The translations under genes and the position numbers were made by a program. A stretch of 64,000 bases of DNA from Blautia_A ammoniilytica (GTDB lineage Bacteria > Bacillota > Clostridia > Lachnospirales > Lachnospiraceae): contig NZ_JAOQJL010000008.1 of assembly GCF_025566965.1 (NCBI RefSeq), positions 59,920 through 123,919 on the forward strand. Reading direction: 5' to 3'. The notes beneath the pieces are model-generated. The model ran no database searches. It worked only from the letters and a program-made list of their open reading frames with translations, and was not told the origin of the DNA. Of this stretch, positions 7,449 to 15,560 are shown one piece after another; the first letter of the stretch is position 1, and each line of letters begins with the position of its first letter.

Positions 7449-8670
7449 ACTTATTATCACCCGGATGGAAATAAGCGGAATTTCCTGCAGTGTCTGTATT
7501 CTTACAGAAGATCAGAAGATCATGGAACTTCAGCTGGAGCCTGAAAACAGGAAATCTATCCTGGACAATATTTATGTTGGACAGGTGGAGAATGTGGCTG
7601 CCAACATTCAGGCTGCATTTGTACGGATCGCACCGGATGTAAGAGGCTATCTTTCGTTGGAAGAAGGGAAAACAGCTATTTTCAGCGCAGGGCGAACTGC
7701 AGATAATCATCCCCTTAAGCCAGGTGATGAGCTGCTTGTGCAGGTAAGCAGGGATGCCATGAAAGGAAAACTTCCTGCATTGTCCGGAAATCTGAATTTT
7801 ACCGGGAAGTATCTGGTACTGACTACAGGCGATAAGAAATTCGGTCTTTCCAAAAAGCTAAGCGTTGAAGACCGGAAAAGACTTTCTGGCTGGTTTGAGG
7901 ATGAAATCCAGAAACCGGATAAGGAATATGGACTGATCGTGCGTACAAATGCTGCAGAAGCAGAAAAAGAAGAACTGGAAAGAGAATTTAAACATCTTCG
8001 GGAAACGTATCAAAAGGTAGCTGTAAATGGACGCAGCCGTACCTGCTGCAGTCTTTTGTATCAGCCTGAACCAGAGTATATACGAAGGATCCGGGATACT
8101 TATAGCCAGAAGCTGGAAGAGATCGTTACCGATATCCCGGAATATTATCAGCAGATCTACGCTTATCTGGAGGAAAGCAGCCCGCAGGAGCTTTCCAAAG
8201 TTCGTATGTATACAGACAAACTGCTGCCCCTTTATAAGCTGTACAGGATCGAGTCTGCTATTGACGAGATCTGGCATGAAAAAGTGTGGCTGAACAGCGG
8301 CGGTTTTCTTGTGATCCAGCAGACAGAAGCGTTTGTCTCCATTGATGTGAATACAGGAAAGTTTACAGGAAAGAAAAAGGTTCAGGAAACCTATCGTAAG
8401 ATCAACCTGGAAGCTGCAGAGGAGATTGCCAGACAACTGCGGCTTCGGAATCTTTCCGGGATCATCCTCATCGATTTTATTAATATGGAAAATCCGGATC
8501 ATATCGATGAGCTTTTCCATGTACTGAAGAAACATCTTAAGAAGGATTCTGTGCGCTGCAGGGCAGTGGATATTACGCCACTGAATATTCTTGAAATGAC
8601 CAGAAAAAAGGTGCGCAGACCTGTGATCGAGGATCTGATGGATCTGCAGAAGGCAGAAAAAAGCTTATAA
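7441..8670 (+). CDS. rng: Ribonuclease E/G family endoribonuclease
   Basis: A 409-residue enzyme that cuts single-stranded RNA near 5' ends and matures rRNA. The S1 RNA-binding region is at about 41-75 (IYVGQVENVAANIQAAFVRI). The catalytic metal-binding aspartates are D302 in SIDVNTGKF and D345 in LIDFINM. Start is TTG at 7441 with GGAGAGG upstream, overlapping the previous stop. Compared with E. coli RNase G it ends early: after EMTRKK the CPxCxG zinc-link motif is missing, so the zinc-bridged dimer cannot form in the usual way. It sits directly before the L21 operon, as in many Firmicutes. Confidence 0.88.
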   Translation: MSKLIITRMEISGISCSVCILTEDQKIMELQLEPENRKSILDNIYVGQVENVAANIQAAFVRIAPDVRGYLSLEEGKTAIFSAGRTADNHPLKPGDELLVQVSRDAMKGKLPALSGNLNFTGKYLVLTTGDKKFGLSKKLSVEDRKRLSGWFEDEIQKPDKEYGLIVRTNAAEAEKEELEREFKHLRETYQKVAVNGRSRTCCSLLYQPEPEYIRRIRDTYSQKLEEIVTDIPEYYQQIYAYLEESSPQELSKVRMYTDKLLPLYKLYRIESAIDEIWHEKVWLNSGGFLVIQQTEAFVSIDVNTGKFTGKKKVQETYRKINLEAAEEIARQLRLRNLSGIILIDFINMENPDHIDELFHVLKKHLKKDSVRCRAVDITPLNILEMTRKKVRRPVIEDLMDLQKAEKSL

Positions 8671-8696
8671 AAATCAAAAAAACGTAGAAAAATATA

Positions 8697-8725
8697 TTGA
8701 CGAACCAAAAAAGGTCTGTTATTAT
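8697..8725 (+). promoter_or_regulatory. Promoter of the rplU-prp-rpmA operon
   Basis: TTGACG (8697-8702), 17-bp spacer, TATTAT (8720-8725). An overlapping TATAAT at 8723-8728 would need a 20-bp spacer. Transcription should start near 8732, at the beginning of the leader. Confidence 0.65.
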
Positions 8726-8730
8726 AATCA

Positions 8731-8808
8731 CGTATGCCGCACAAAGAGGTTGAAGTGCTTCTGTTTTATACAGAGGCCACCATATTTGGCGAGTAATGTT
8801 ATAGGAGG
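8731..8808 (+). ncRNA. Putative ribosomal protein L21 leader
   Basis: The roughly 80-nt 5' leader before rplU contains a hairpin around CTTCTGT-TTTAT-ACAGAGG and the CGCACAAAGAGG and CCACCATATTTGGCGAG segments that I associate with Firmicute L21 leaders (Rfam L21_leader). Such leaders are thought to bind L21 and autoregulate the operon. The call is by memory of the pattern, without covariance scoring. Confidence 0.55.
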
Positions 8809-8816
8809 TGCCACAG

Positions 8817-9122
8817 ATGTACGCAATTATTGCAACAGGTGGTAAACAGTACAAAGTTGCTGAAGGCGACGTAATCAGAGTTGAGAAGCTCGGAGTTGAA
8901 GCTGGTGAGACCGTTACTTTTGACAATGTTATTGCTGTCAGCAATGACGGAATGAAAGTAGGCGAGGCTGTGAAAGATGCCAGTGTTACCGCTTCTGTAG
9001 TTGAGAACGGAAAGGCTAGAAAAGTCATCGTTTACAAGTACAAAAGAAAAACTGGATATCACAAGAAAAACGGTCACAGACAGCAGTACACCAAAGTTAA
9101 GATCGAAAAGATTAATGGTTAA
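8817..9122 (+). CDS. rplU: 50S ribosomal protein L21
   Basis: 101 residues starting MYAIIATGGKQYKVAEGD, the standard L21 N-terminus, and ending with the conserved YKRKTGYHKKNGHRQ basic loop that contacts 23S rRNA. The ATG at 8817 is chosen because AGGAGG (8803-8808) is eight bases upstream; the in-frame GTG at 8808 overlaps this site. First gene of the L21-Prp-L27 operon. Confidence 0.97.
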   Translation: MYAIIATGGKQYKVAEGDVIRVEKLGVEAGETVTFDNVIAVSNDGMKVGEAVKDASVTASVVENGKARKVIVYKYKRKTGYHKKNGHRQQYTKVKIEKING

Positions 9123-9134
9123 TCTGGTGTCATT

Positions 9135-9458
9135 ATGATCACAATTACAGTTAAAAAGAGAAATGATTCATATATAGAGTTTCGTTCCAGCGGACACGCA
9201 GGTTATGCCCAAAGCGGGCAGGATATTGTATGTGCTGCCGTTTCAGCACTGATCATCAATACTGTTAATTCCCTGGAGACTTTTACAAAGGAGAAGTTTC
9301 AGGCGAAAGACAAAGATGGATATGTATCCATTATATTTGAACAGAGCCCAAACACTCCAGAAGGAAAGCTTCTTATGGATTCGTTGATTCTCGGTTTAAC
9401 GGAAATTGAGCATAATTATAACAATCGATATTTGACATTAAAAGTCAAGGAGGTGTAA
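9135..9458 (+). CDS. prp: Ribosomal-processing cysteine protease Prp
   Basis: A 107-residue protease of the YsxB/Prp family. The catalytic pair is visible as His21 in SSGHAGYA and Cys33 in QDIVCAAVSAL. It removes the N-terminal extension of ribosomal protein L27, encoded immediately downstream, which is needed for ribosome function in Firmicutes. It lies between rplU and rpmA, the fixed order in organisms whose L27 carries the extension, and the L27 here does carry it. Confidence 0.93.
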   Translation: MITITVKKRNDSYIEFRSSGHAGYAQSGQDIVCAAVSALIINTVNSLETFTKEKFQAKDKDGYVSIIFEQSPNTPEGKLLMDSLILGLTEIEHNYNNRYLTLKVKEV

Positions 9459-9463
9459 CAACG

Positions 9464-9751
9464 ATGATGAAAATGAACCTTCAGTTATTCGCACATAAAA
9501 AAGGAGTTGGTTCCACAAAGAACGGCCGTGATTCCGAGTCCAAGAGATTAGGTGCGAAGAGAGCAGACGGACAGTTTGTTAAAGCTGGCAACATTCTTTA
9601 CAGACAGCGTGGAACAAAGATTCACCCAGGTGAAAACGTTGGCTGCGGTAAAGACTATACATTATTTGCACTGACCGATGGTGTTGTAAGATTCACCAGA
9701 AAGGGTCGTGACAAGAAGCAGGTTTCTATCGTTCCGGTAGAGGCAGAGTAA
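9464..9751 (+). CDS. rpmA: 50S ribosomal protein L27 with cleavable N-terminal extension
   Basis: 95 residues. The N-terminus MMKMNLQLFAHKKG is the Prp substrate sequence; by analogy with Staphylococcus cleavage falls at the LQLF/A boundary, freeing the tail that reaches the peptidyl transferase centre. The rest (GRDSESKRLGAKRADGQ, GTKIHPGENVGCGKD) is typical L27. AAGGAGG at 9447-9453 supports the first of two adjacent ATGs. A terminator follows. Confidence 0.97.
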   Translation: MMKMNLQLFAHKKGVGSTKNGRDSESKRLGAKRADGQFVKAGNILYRQRGTKIHPGENVGCGKDYTLFALTDGVVRFTRKGRDKKQVSIVPVEAE

Positions 9752-9762
9752 TTATAGGTAGC

Positions 9763-9801
9763 AGAAGGCTTCAAATCTGTCATGGGTTTGGAGCCTTTTC
9801 T
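9763..9801 (+). terminator. Terminator after rpmA
   Basis: Stem AAGGCTTCAAATC / GGTTTGGAGCCTT with two wobble pairs, a short loop and a trailing TTTTC. It lies 30 bp before obgE, so it may be partly read through. Confidence 0.75.
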
Positions 9802-9829
9802 TTCATAATAATAAAAATAGGAGTATTCT

Positions 9830-11122
9830 ATGTTTGCAGACAGAGCAACGATCATCATCCGTTCCGGTAAGGGCGGTGATGGACATGTAAGCTTCCGCAG
9901 AGAGAAATATGTTCCGGACGGCGGCCCAGATGGGGGCGATGGCGGAAACGGCGGAGATGTAATATTTGAAATAGATGAGGGACAGAATACCCTGGGCGAT
10001 TACAGACACAAAAGGAAATATAAAGCCGGTGACGGTGAAGAGGGCGGAAAGAAACGCTGCCACGGATCCAATGGTAATGACGTTGTTCTGAAGGTTCCGG
10101 AAGGAACTGTGATCATGGATGCCCAGTCCGGCAAGGTCATTGCTGATATGTCCGGTGAAAACAGACGCCAGGTTGTATTAAAAGGCGGCCATGGAGGTAA
10201 AGGAAACCAGCATTATGCCACACCTACCATGCAGGTGCCAAAGTATGCACAGCCAGGACAGCCAGCCCAGGAACTGGAGGTCCTTCTGGAGCTTAAGGTC
10301 ATTGCAGATGTGGGACTTGTAGGATTTCCAAATGTAGGGAAATCCACCTTCCTTTCCCGGGTTACAAATGCCCGGCCTAAGATCGCTAATTACCATTTTA
10401 CTACGCTTAGCCCTAATCTTGGCGTTGTAGACACAGAGAATGGGGGATTTATTATTGCGGATATTCCAGGATTGATCGAAGGCGCATCGGAAGGAGTGGG
10501 ACTGGGACATGAGTTCCTCCGTCACATTGAACGTACCCGTGTGATCATCCATATTGTGGATGCTGCATCTACGGAAGGCAGAGATCCGGTAGAGGATATT
10601 TATAAGATCAATAAGGAACTGGAGGCTTACAACCAGGAAATTGCTTCCAGACCCCAGGTGATCGCAGCCAATAAGATCGACTGTATCTACAATAACGAAG
10701 AAGAGGATCCTATCCAGCGTCTGAAACAGGAATTTGAGCCAAAGGGGATCAAGGTATATCCGATTTCTGCTGTGACCGGCCAGGGAGTACGGGAACTTCT
10801 TTTCCACGTAAAAGAGCTTCTGGATGCCTGCCCGCGGAAATCTATTGTGTTTGAGCAGGAATTCTTCCCTGAGGATGCACTTGTGGCAGAAAATCTTCCA
10901 TTTACTGTGGAAGCAGATCCTGAGGATTCTTCTGTATTTATCGTGGAAGGCCCACGTATTGAGAAAATGCTGGGCTACACCAATCTGGACTCAGAGAAAG
11001 GTTTTGCTTTCTTCCAGAAATTCCTGAAAGAAGGCGGCATTTTGGAAGAACTGGAAAAAGCCGGAATACAGGACGGAGATACTGTACGTATGTATGGCTT
11101 TGAATTTGATTATTATAAATAA
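9830..11122 (+). CDS. obgE: GTPase Obg
   Basis: A 430-residue ribosome-associated GTPase for 50S assembly and stress control. It shows the glycine-rich Obg fold at 1-158 (GGDGHVSFRREKYVPDGGPD), the G domain with the P-loop GFPNVGKST near 165, DIPGLIEG as G3 and NKID as G4, and a C-terminal OCT domain of about 90 residues as in Gram-positive Obg. Head of a block with yhbY, nadD, yqeK and rsfS, an arrangement common in Firmicutes. Confidence 0.97.
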   Translation: MFADRATIIIRSGKGGDGHVSFRREKYVPDGGPDGGDGGNGGDVIFEIDEGQNTLGDYRHKRKYKAGDGEEGGKKRCHGSNGNDVVLKVPEGTVIMDAQSGKVIADMSGENRRQVVLKGGHGGKGNQHYATPTMQVPKYAQPGQPAQELEVLLELKVIADVGLVGFPNVGKSTFLSRVTNARPKIANYHFTTLSPNLGVVDTENGGFIIADIPGLIEGASEGVGLGHEFLRHIERTRVIIHIVDAASTEGRDPVEDIYKINKELEAYNQEIASRPQVIAANKIDCIYNNEEEDPIQRLKQEFEPKGIKVYPISAVTGQGVRELLFHVKELLDACPRKSIVFEQEFFPEDALVAENLPFTVEADPEDSSVFIVEGPRIEKMLGYTNLDSEKGFAFFQKFLKEGGILEELEKAGIQDGDTVRMYGFEFDYYK

Positions 11123-11141
11123 TATTCAGGGAGGAGCAAAG

Positions 11142-11438
11142 ATGACAACAAAGCAAAGAGCATATCTGAAAAGTCTTGCTATGACAATGACACCTATTCT
11201 TCAGCTGGGTAAGGGCGGCCTTACTCCCCAGAATACAGCTGCTGTAGAAGAGGCTCTTGCGGCCAGGGAACTGATCAAGATCAGCGTCCTGCAGAACTGC
11301 ATGGAAGACCCAAAAGAAATGGCACAGATTCTTTCTGAACGTACCCATTCCCAAGTGGTACAGGTGATCGGTAAGAAAATCGTTTTATATAGAGAAGGCA
11401 AAGACGATAAGAAGAAGATCGTCCTTCCTGGCAAATAA
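11142..11438 (+). CDS. yhbY: Ribosome assembly RNA-binding protein YhbY (CRM domain)
   Basis: 98 residues of a single CRM domain: KQRAYLKSLAMTM at the start, the LGKGGLTPQ loop (GxxG-type RNA contact), and the VQVIGKKIVLYR strand near the end. It is thought to bind pre-50S particles. The ATG at 11142 with AGGGAGG at 11128-11134 is preferred over an in-frame start inside the obgE 3' end. Confidence 0.92.
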   Translation: MTTKQRAYLKSLAMTMTPILQLGKGGLTPQNTAAVEEALAARELIKISVLQNCMEDPKEMAQILSERTHSQVVQVIGKKIVLYREGKDDKKKIVLPGK

Positions 11439-11468
11439 ATTTTTAAGTTTTTTCTGGAGGTCTGACAG

Positions 11469-12128
11469 ATGGAGTGCAAAAGAAAGCGGATCGGTATTAT
11501 GGGCGGCACCTTTGATCCTATCCATATGGGGCATCTGATCCTTGGTGAAAAAGCATACGAACAGTTTTCACTGGATCAGGTACTTTTCATGCCGGCAGGT
11601 AATCCTCCCCATAAGCGGAACCGTGCAGGAAGAGCCAGTGATGAACAACGGGTGGAAATGGTCCGTCGTGCCATTAACGGAAATCCTCACTTTGCTTTAT
11701 CTCTTATTGAAATGAATGAAGAAGGGTATACTTATACTTATCGGACTCTGGAAAATCTGAAAAAAGAACATCCGGATACGGATTATTACTTTATCATTGG
11801 GGCCGATTCACTTTTTTCTTTTGAAACCTGGATGGAGCCGGGGCGGATCTGCCAAGCCTGTACGCTGGTGGTTGCTGTAAGAAATCATATGCCGACCACG
11901 AAGCTGTGCATGGAAGTGGAACGGCTTACCAATAAATACCAGGGCTGTTTTCTTCTGCTGGACATGATGAACATTGATGTTTCCAGCCAGCTCCTGCGCC
12001 AGTGGTGCAGGGAAGATAAGAGTCTGCGGTATTATGTGCCGGATTCGGTAATCTCTTATATAGAAGAGAACCATATTTATCACAGAGGTGATGAGATTGA
12101 AGAAAGAAGTAAAAACCATGGAATATGA
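11469..12128 (+). CDS. nadD: Nicotinate-nucleotide adenylyltransferase
   Basis: A 219-residue enzyme that turns nicotinate mononucleotide and ATP into deamido-NAD. The nucleotidyltransferase signature GGTFDPIHMGHL is at about 12-23, and the C-terminal DVSSQLLR corresponds to the ISSTxIR motif that binds the phosphates. It overlaps yqeK. Confidence 0.95.
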   Translation: MECKRKRIGIMGGTFDPIHMGHLILGEKAYEQFSLDQVLFMPAGNPPHKRNRAGRASDEQRVEMVRRAINGNPHFALSLIEMNEEGYTYTYRTLENLKKEHPDTDYYFIIGADSLFSFETWMEPGRICQACTLVVAVRNHMPTTKLCMEVERLTNKYQGCFLLLDMMNIDVSSQLLRQWCREDKSLRYYVPDSVISYIEENHIYHRGDEIEERSKNHGI

Positions 12129-12711
12129 TTTTGGCAAAATAGAAAAAAAACTGGCAAAGTATCTTGATCAGCCAAGGTTTTTGCATACGATGGGTGTGAT
12201 GTACACCAGTGCAAGCCTTGCCATGGTTCACGACTGTAATCTGCAAAAAGCACAGGTTGCGGGATTGCTCCATGATTGTGCCAAATGCATTCCCAACAAA
12301 AAGAAATTAAAGCTTTGCAGTAAAAATAAAATTCCTGTAACAGATTTTGAAAAGGTACATCCTTTTTTGCTGCATGCCAAACTTGGTGCATACATTGCCA
12401 GAGAAAAGTATCATATTACAGATCCTGAAATATTGTCAGCCATTACATGGCATACCACTGGAAAGCCGGAAATGACTCTTCTGGAAAAAATTGTCTACAT
12501 TGCGGACTATATAGAACCTTTGCGTGATAAGGCACCTAACCTTCCCAAAATCCGTAAGATGGCATTCCAGGATCTGGATGCATGTATGTATGAAATTTTG
12601 AAAGACACCCTCGCCTATCTGGACACAGACCCGGATGCTATTGATGAAATGTCCAGAAAAGCCTTTATCTATTATAATGATTTACAGAAAGGAAAGGTGC
12701 AGACTAAATGA
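12118..12711 (+). CDS. yqeK: HD-domain diadenosine tetraphosphatase YqeK
   Basis: About 197 residues of an HD hydrolase. Metal ligands are visible as H23 (FLHTMGV), the HD pair in AGLLHDCAK, and later H/D residues in TWHTTGKPEM and YIADYIEP. YqeK cleaves Ap4A symmetrically to two ADP. The ATG at 12118 places the first His about 22 residues in, as in Bacillus YqeK; the in-frame GTG 12088 and ATG 12091 also exist and have a short GAGG upstream, so the start is not settled. The pairing with nadD and rsfS is usual. Confidence 0.9.
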   Translation: MEYDFGKIEKKLAKYLDQPRFLHTMGVMYTSASLAMVHDCNLQKAQVAGLLHDCAKCIPNKKKLKLCSKNKIPVTDFEKVHPFLLHAKLGAYIAREKYHITDPEILSAITWHTTGKPEMTLLEKIVYIADYIEPLRDKAPNLPKIRKMAFQDLDACMYEILKDTLAYLDTDPDAIDEMSRKAFIYYNDLQKGKVQTK

Positions 12712-13064
12712 CTACAGAAAAGCAGATGGCACAGCTTGTATGCCGTGCATTAGATGAAAAAAAGGGACGTGACATCAAGGTGATCGATATACATGATGTT
12801 TCCGTGATCGCAGATTATTTTGTAATTGCCAGTGGCTCCAACCAGAACCAGGTACAGGCAATGGTAGATAATGTAGAAGAGCAGCTTGGCCGTGCCGGCT
12901 TTGAGCCTAAGCAGGTAGAAGGAGTGCGCAATTCCAGCTGGATCCTTATGGATTATGGTGATGTGATCGTTCATGTATTTGATGAGGAGAATCGTCTTTT
13001 CTATGATCTGGAAAGAATCTGGCGTGATGGCAAAACTTTGGATATGGAAGAGTTTTTGAAATAA
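12708..13064 (+). CDS. rsfS: Ribosome silencing factor RsfS
   Basis: A 118-residue protein of the RsfS/Iojap family. It binds L14 on the large subunit and blocks subunit joining when nutrients run out. Visible conserved parts are DIHDVSVIADYFVIASG and SSWILMDYGDVIVHVF. It overlaps the yqeK stop by ATGA and is the last gene of the obgE block. Confidence 0.95.
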   Translation: MTTEKQMAQLVCRALDEKKGRDIKVIDIHDVSVIADYFVIASGSNQNQVQAMVDNVEEQLGRAGFEPKQVEGVRNSSWILMDYGDVIVHVFDEENRLFYDLERIWRDGKTLDMEEFLK

Positions 13065-13080
13065 AGAGCCCCAATTATTA

Positions 13081-13094
13081 CGAACGTATTTTCC
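13081..13094. promoter_or_regulatory. LexA (SOS) box of the lexA gene
   Basis: CGAACGTATTTTCC matches the Gram-positive SOS consensus CGAACRNRYGTTYC at 13 of 14 positions. It lies immediately upstream of the lexA -35 box, which fits autorepression. Confidence 0.65.
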
Positions 13095-13104
13095 GAATAT
13101 CTGT

Positions 13105-13133
13105 TTGCTTTTAATGAAGATTTGTGGTATGAT
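13105..13133 (+). promoter_or_regulatory. lexA promoter
   Basis: TTGCTT (13105-13110), 17-bp spacer, TATGAT (13128-13133). The GGAGG ribosome binding site and ATG follow about 65 bp downstream. Confidence 0.65.
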
Positions 13134-13201
13134 AAAGAAAAATACAGTAACTGGGAAGATACTGAACAGTTACACAGCACGTAATTGATGGAGGTATCCT
13201 T

Positions 13202-13822
13202 ATGGCATATGGCAAAATCAGTAAAAAACAGCAGGAAATACTTGATTATATAAAGAATGAGATCCTGAACCGTGGTTTTCCCCCCGCAGTTCGTGAGATC
13301 TGTGAGGCGGTTAATCTGAAGTCTACTTCTTCCGTACATGCTCATCTGGAAGCACTGGAGAAGAACGGTTACATCCGCAGAGATGCCACCAAGCCCAGAG
13401 CGATTGAGATCATAGACGACAATTTCAATCTAGTACGCAGAGAAGTTGTGAATGTTCCCCTGATCGGTACAGTTGCTGCAGGGCAGCCGATCCTTGCAGT
13501 AGAGAATATTGAGGGATATTTTCCTATCCCGGCAGAGATTATGCCAAATGCCCAGAGTTTTATGTTGAAAGTTAAGGGAGAAAGTATGGTCAACGCAGGT
13601 ATCCTTGATGGTGATCAGGTACTTGTAAAGCAGCAGCCGACCGCATCTAACGGAGATATTGTAGTAGCTCTTGTGGATGATTCTGCCACTGTAAAGACTT
13701 TCTACAAAGAGAACGGCTATTATCGTCTTCAGCCTGAGAATGACTCTATGGATCCTATTATCATTCATGGTGATATCCAGATTCTTGGCAAGGTTTTTGG
13801 CGTATTCCGTGTCTTCCAGTAA
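13202..13822 (+). CDS. lexA: LexA repressor of the SOS response
   Basis: 206 residues. The winged helix-turn-helix is at 1-65 (FPPAVREICEAVNLKSTSSV as recognition region). The self-cleavage bond is Ala93-Gly94 in GTVAAGQP, and the catalytic dyad is Ser128 in KGESMV and Lys165 in SATVKTF. It represses DNA-damage genes until RecA filaments trigger its cleavage. A LexA box precedes its own promoter. Confidence 0.97.
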   Translation: MAYGKISKKQQEILDYIKNEILNRGFPPAVREICEAVNLKSTSSVHAHLEALEKNGYIRRDATKPRAIEIIDDNFNLVRREVVNVPLIGTVAAGQPILAVENIEGYFPIPAEIMPNAQSFMLKVKGESMVNAGILDGDQVLVKQQPTASNGDIVVALVDDSATVKTFYKENGYYRLQPENDSMDPIIIHGDIQILGKVFGVFRVFQ

Positions 13823-13865
13823 TCAAAGGGTTCCGCAGTCAGTTTTTGTGTCCTGACTCCATAAC

Positions 13866-13909
13866 ACCAGGGCTGCTTTCTATGCATCATCAGGAAAGCG
13901 GTCCTGGTA
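13866..13909 (+). terminator. Terminator hairpin after lexA
   Basis: A 15-bp stem ACCAGGGCTGCTTTC / GAAAGCGGTCCTGGT with two wobble pairs. The T-run after it is broken (ATTATTTA), so it may be only partly efficient. Confidence 0.65.
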
Positions 13910-14012
13910 TTATTTACACCATAGTAATTGACATAATATATTTATGGGCAACCACAACTGATTACTGTACTTCAAATAAAATATGGAGTTCCTGTGAACT
14001 TTCTTCAACGCC

Positions 14013-14041
14013 TTGTTTTTGTCCGGGAAAAATGATACAAT
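14013..14041 (+). promoter_or_regulatory. Promoter of the HlyD-like-yggS-sepF-ylmH operon
   Basis: TTGTTT (14013-14018), 17-bp spacer, TACAAT (14036-14041). AGGAGG lies at 14071-14076, seven bases before a TTG start. Confidence 0.6.
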
Positions 14042-14083
14042 ATTTCGGAATGAAATCAGAGAAGAGAAAAAGGAGGCATTTTT

Positions 14084-15541
14084 TTGCCTAATCAGAATCA
14101 GAATTTTTCCCACAAAATCACAGAGCATCTTATAAAACTGAGAAAAATATTCAGTCTGAATATAGGAACAGCTATTTTTGGCGTGCTTTTTCTATATATG
14201 ATCGTCAGTGCATTTATGTATCTTACATCGTCCCATATCGAATCCTATCAGGTGTCTTCCGGACCGCTTTCAAGGAATGAGACTTATACAGGACTTTCCT
14301 TGCGAGAAGAAAGTGTATGTAAGGCAGATTCCGGAGGATATGTGAATTATTATGCCAGAGAGGGCAGTAAGATCAATGCCGGCGGTGCTGTATATGGATT
14401 GAGTTCTACCAAGGTTCCGGAATCTACGGTATCCCTCAGAGCAGAAGAGCTGTCTAATATCCGTAGTGATATGTTAAGTTTTTCCAAAAGCTTTTCCCCA
14501 AGTAAATTTAATTCTACATATAGTTTCAAATATCAGCTGGAGGGCGAGATCCTTCAGTATGCAGGAGTCACACAGGAGACATCCGTTGCTGCAGTAACAG
14601 ATGAATATGGCAATGTGGTCAGCGATTCCTCCGCTCAGGTAGTGACCCTTGGAAATCAGAATATCAGCAAGGCACCGGCAGATGGAATCATTCTTTATGC
14701 CAAAGATGGTTATGAAGGCAAAACAGTTGATGAACTGACTGCAGAAGATTTTAACCAGAATTCCTACCAAGAAACGGACCTGAAGACACAAAGCCAGGTG
14801 AAAACCGGCGATCCGGTATATACTATTATTACAGATGAAAGATGGAGCCTGCTGATACCTCTTAGCGAGAAACAGGCAGTGAAGCTTGCGGACCGGACAG
14901 CTATCCGTGTGAAATTTCTGAAGGATGATAATACTCAGACAGGTGATTTTTCCATTATCACCATTGATGGGAGCAATTACGGGAAGATTGATTTCAGTAA
15001 GGGATTGATCCGTTATGCATCAGACCGTTTTTTGGATATAGAGCTTGTGACTAATACTAACAGTGGGCTGAAGATCCCTCTTACATCCATTGTTTCTAAG
15101 GAATTTTATACAGTTCCTGCTGTTTATGCTACAAGGAATGAAGACAGCTCTGACATTGGGTTTATGCTTGCAGATAAAAATAAAGAGGGTAAAGATGTAA
15201 CCACCTTTGTAACTCCACGTATTTATGCAAGACTGGCAGATCCTGTGACGGATGATTCACAGGAAGTCACTTATACATATTATATTGACAAAAGCTCCTT
15301 CAAAGAAGGGGATGCCATATTGAAACCGGATTCTAAGGAGAAGTATATTATCGGCAGCACGGAAATGCTGGAAGGCGTATATTGCATTAACCAGGGGTAT
15401 GCTGTGTTCCGCAGGGTAGAGATCATAGATCAGAATGAAGAATATGCCATTGTAGCCAAGGATACGGATTACGGTCTGGTACGATACGATCATATTGTGA
15501 AGGATGCTTCAAAAGTAAAGGAAGAAGATATACTTTATTAA
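14084..15541 (+). CDS. HlyD-like membrane-anchored protein in the division operon
   Basis: 485 residues: a short cytoplasmic N-terminus, one membrane segment at about 28-48, and a large outside domain. The part after the membrane (TYTGLSLREES, then GGYVNYYAREGSKINAGGAVYGL) looks like the lipoyl/barrel-sandwich half-motif of HlyD-type adaptor proteins; a second matching half, DGIILYAKDGYEG, follows near 205. Start is TTG with AGGAGG upstream. It is encoded 19 bp before yggS and in the sepF operon, so a role in envelope or septum assembly is more likely than drug efflux. No partner exporter is nearby. Confidence 0.6.
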   Translation: MPNQNQNFSHKITEHLIKLRKIFSLNIGTAIFGVLFLYMIVSAFMYLTSSHIESYQVSSGPLSRNETYTGLSLREESVCKADSGGYVNYYAREGSKINAGGAVYGLSSTKVPESTVSLRAEELSNIRSDMLSFSKSFSPSKFNSTYSFKYQLEGEILQYAGVTQETSVAAVTDEYGNVVSDSSAQVVTLGNQNISKAPADGIILYAKDGYEGKTVDELTAEDFNQNSYQETDLKTQSQVKTGDPVYTIITDERWSLLIPLSEKQAVKLADRTAIRVKFLKDDNTQTGDFSIITIDGSNYGKIDFSKGLIRYASDRFLDIELVTNTNSGLKIPLTSIVSKEFYTVPAVYATRNEDSSDIGFMLADKNKEGKDVTTFVTPRIYARLADPVTDDSQEVTYTYYIDKSSFKEGDAILKPDSKEKYIIGSTEMLEGVYCINQGYAVFRRVEIIDQNEEYAIVAKDTDYGLVRYDHIVKDASKVKEEDILY

Positions 15542-15560
15542 AGCAGGAGGAGGCTTATAG

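Noticed and set aside
13846..14091. Small gene after lexA
   Set aside because: It covers the terminator and the promoter of the next operon; no ribosome binding site.
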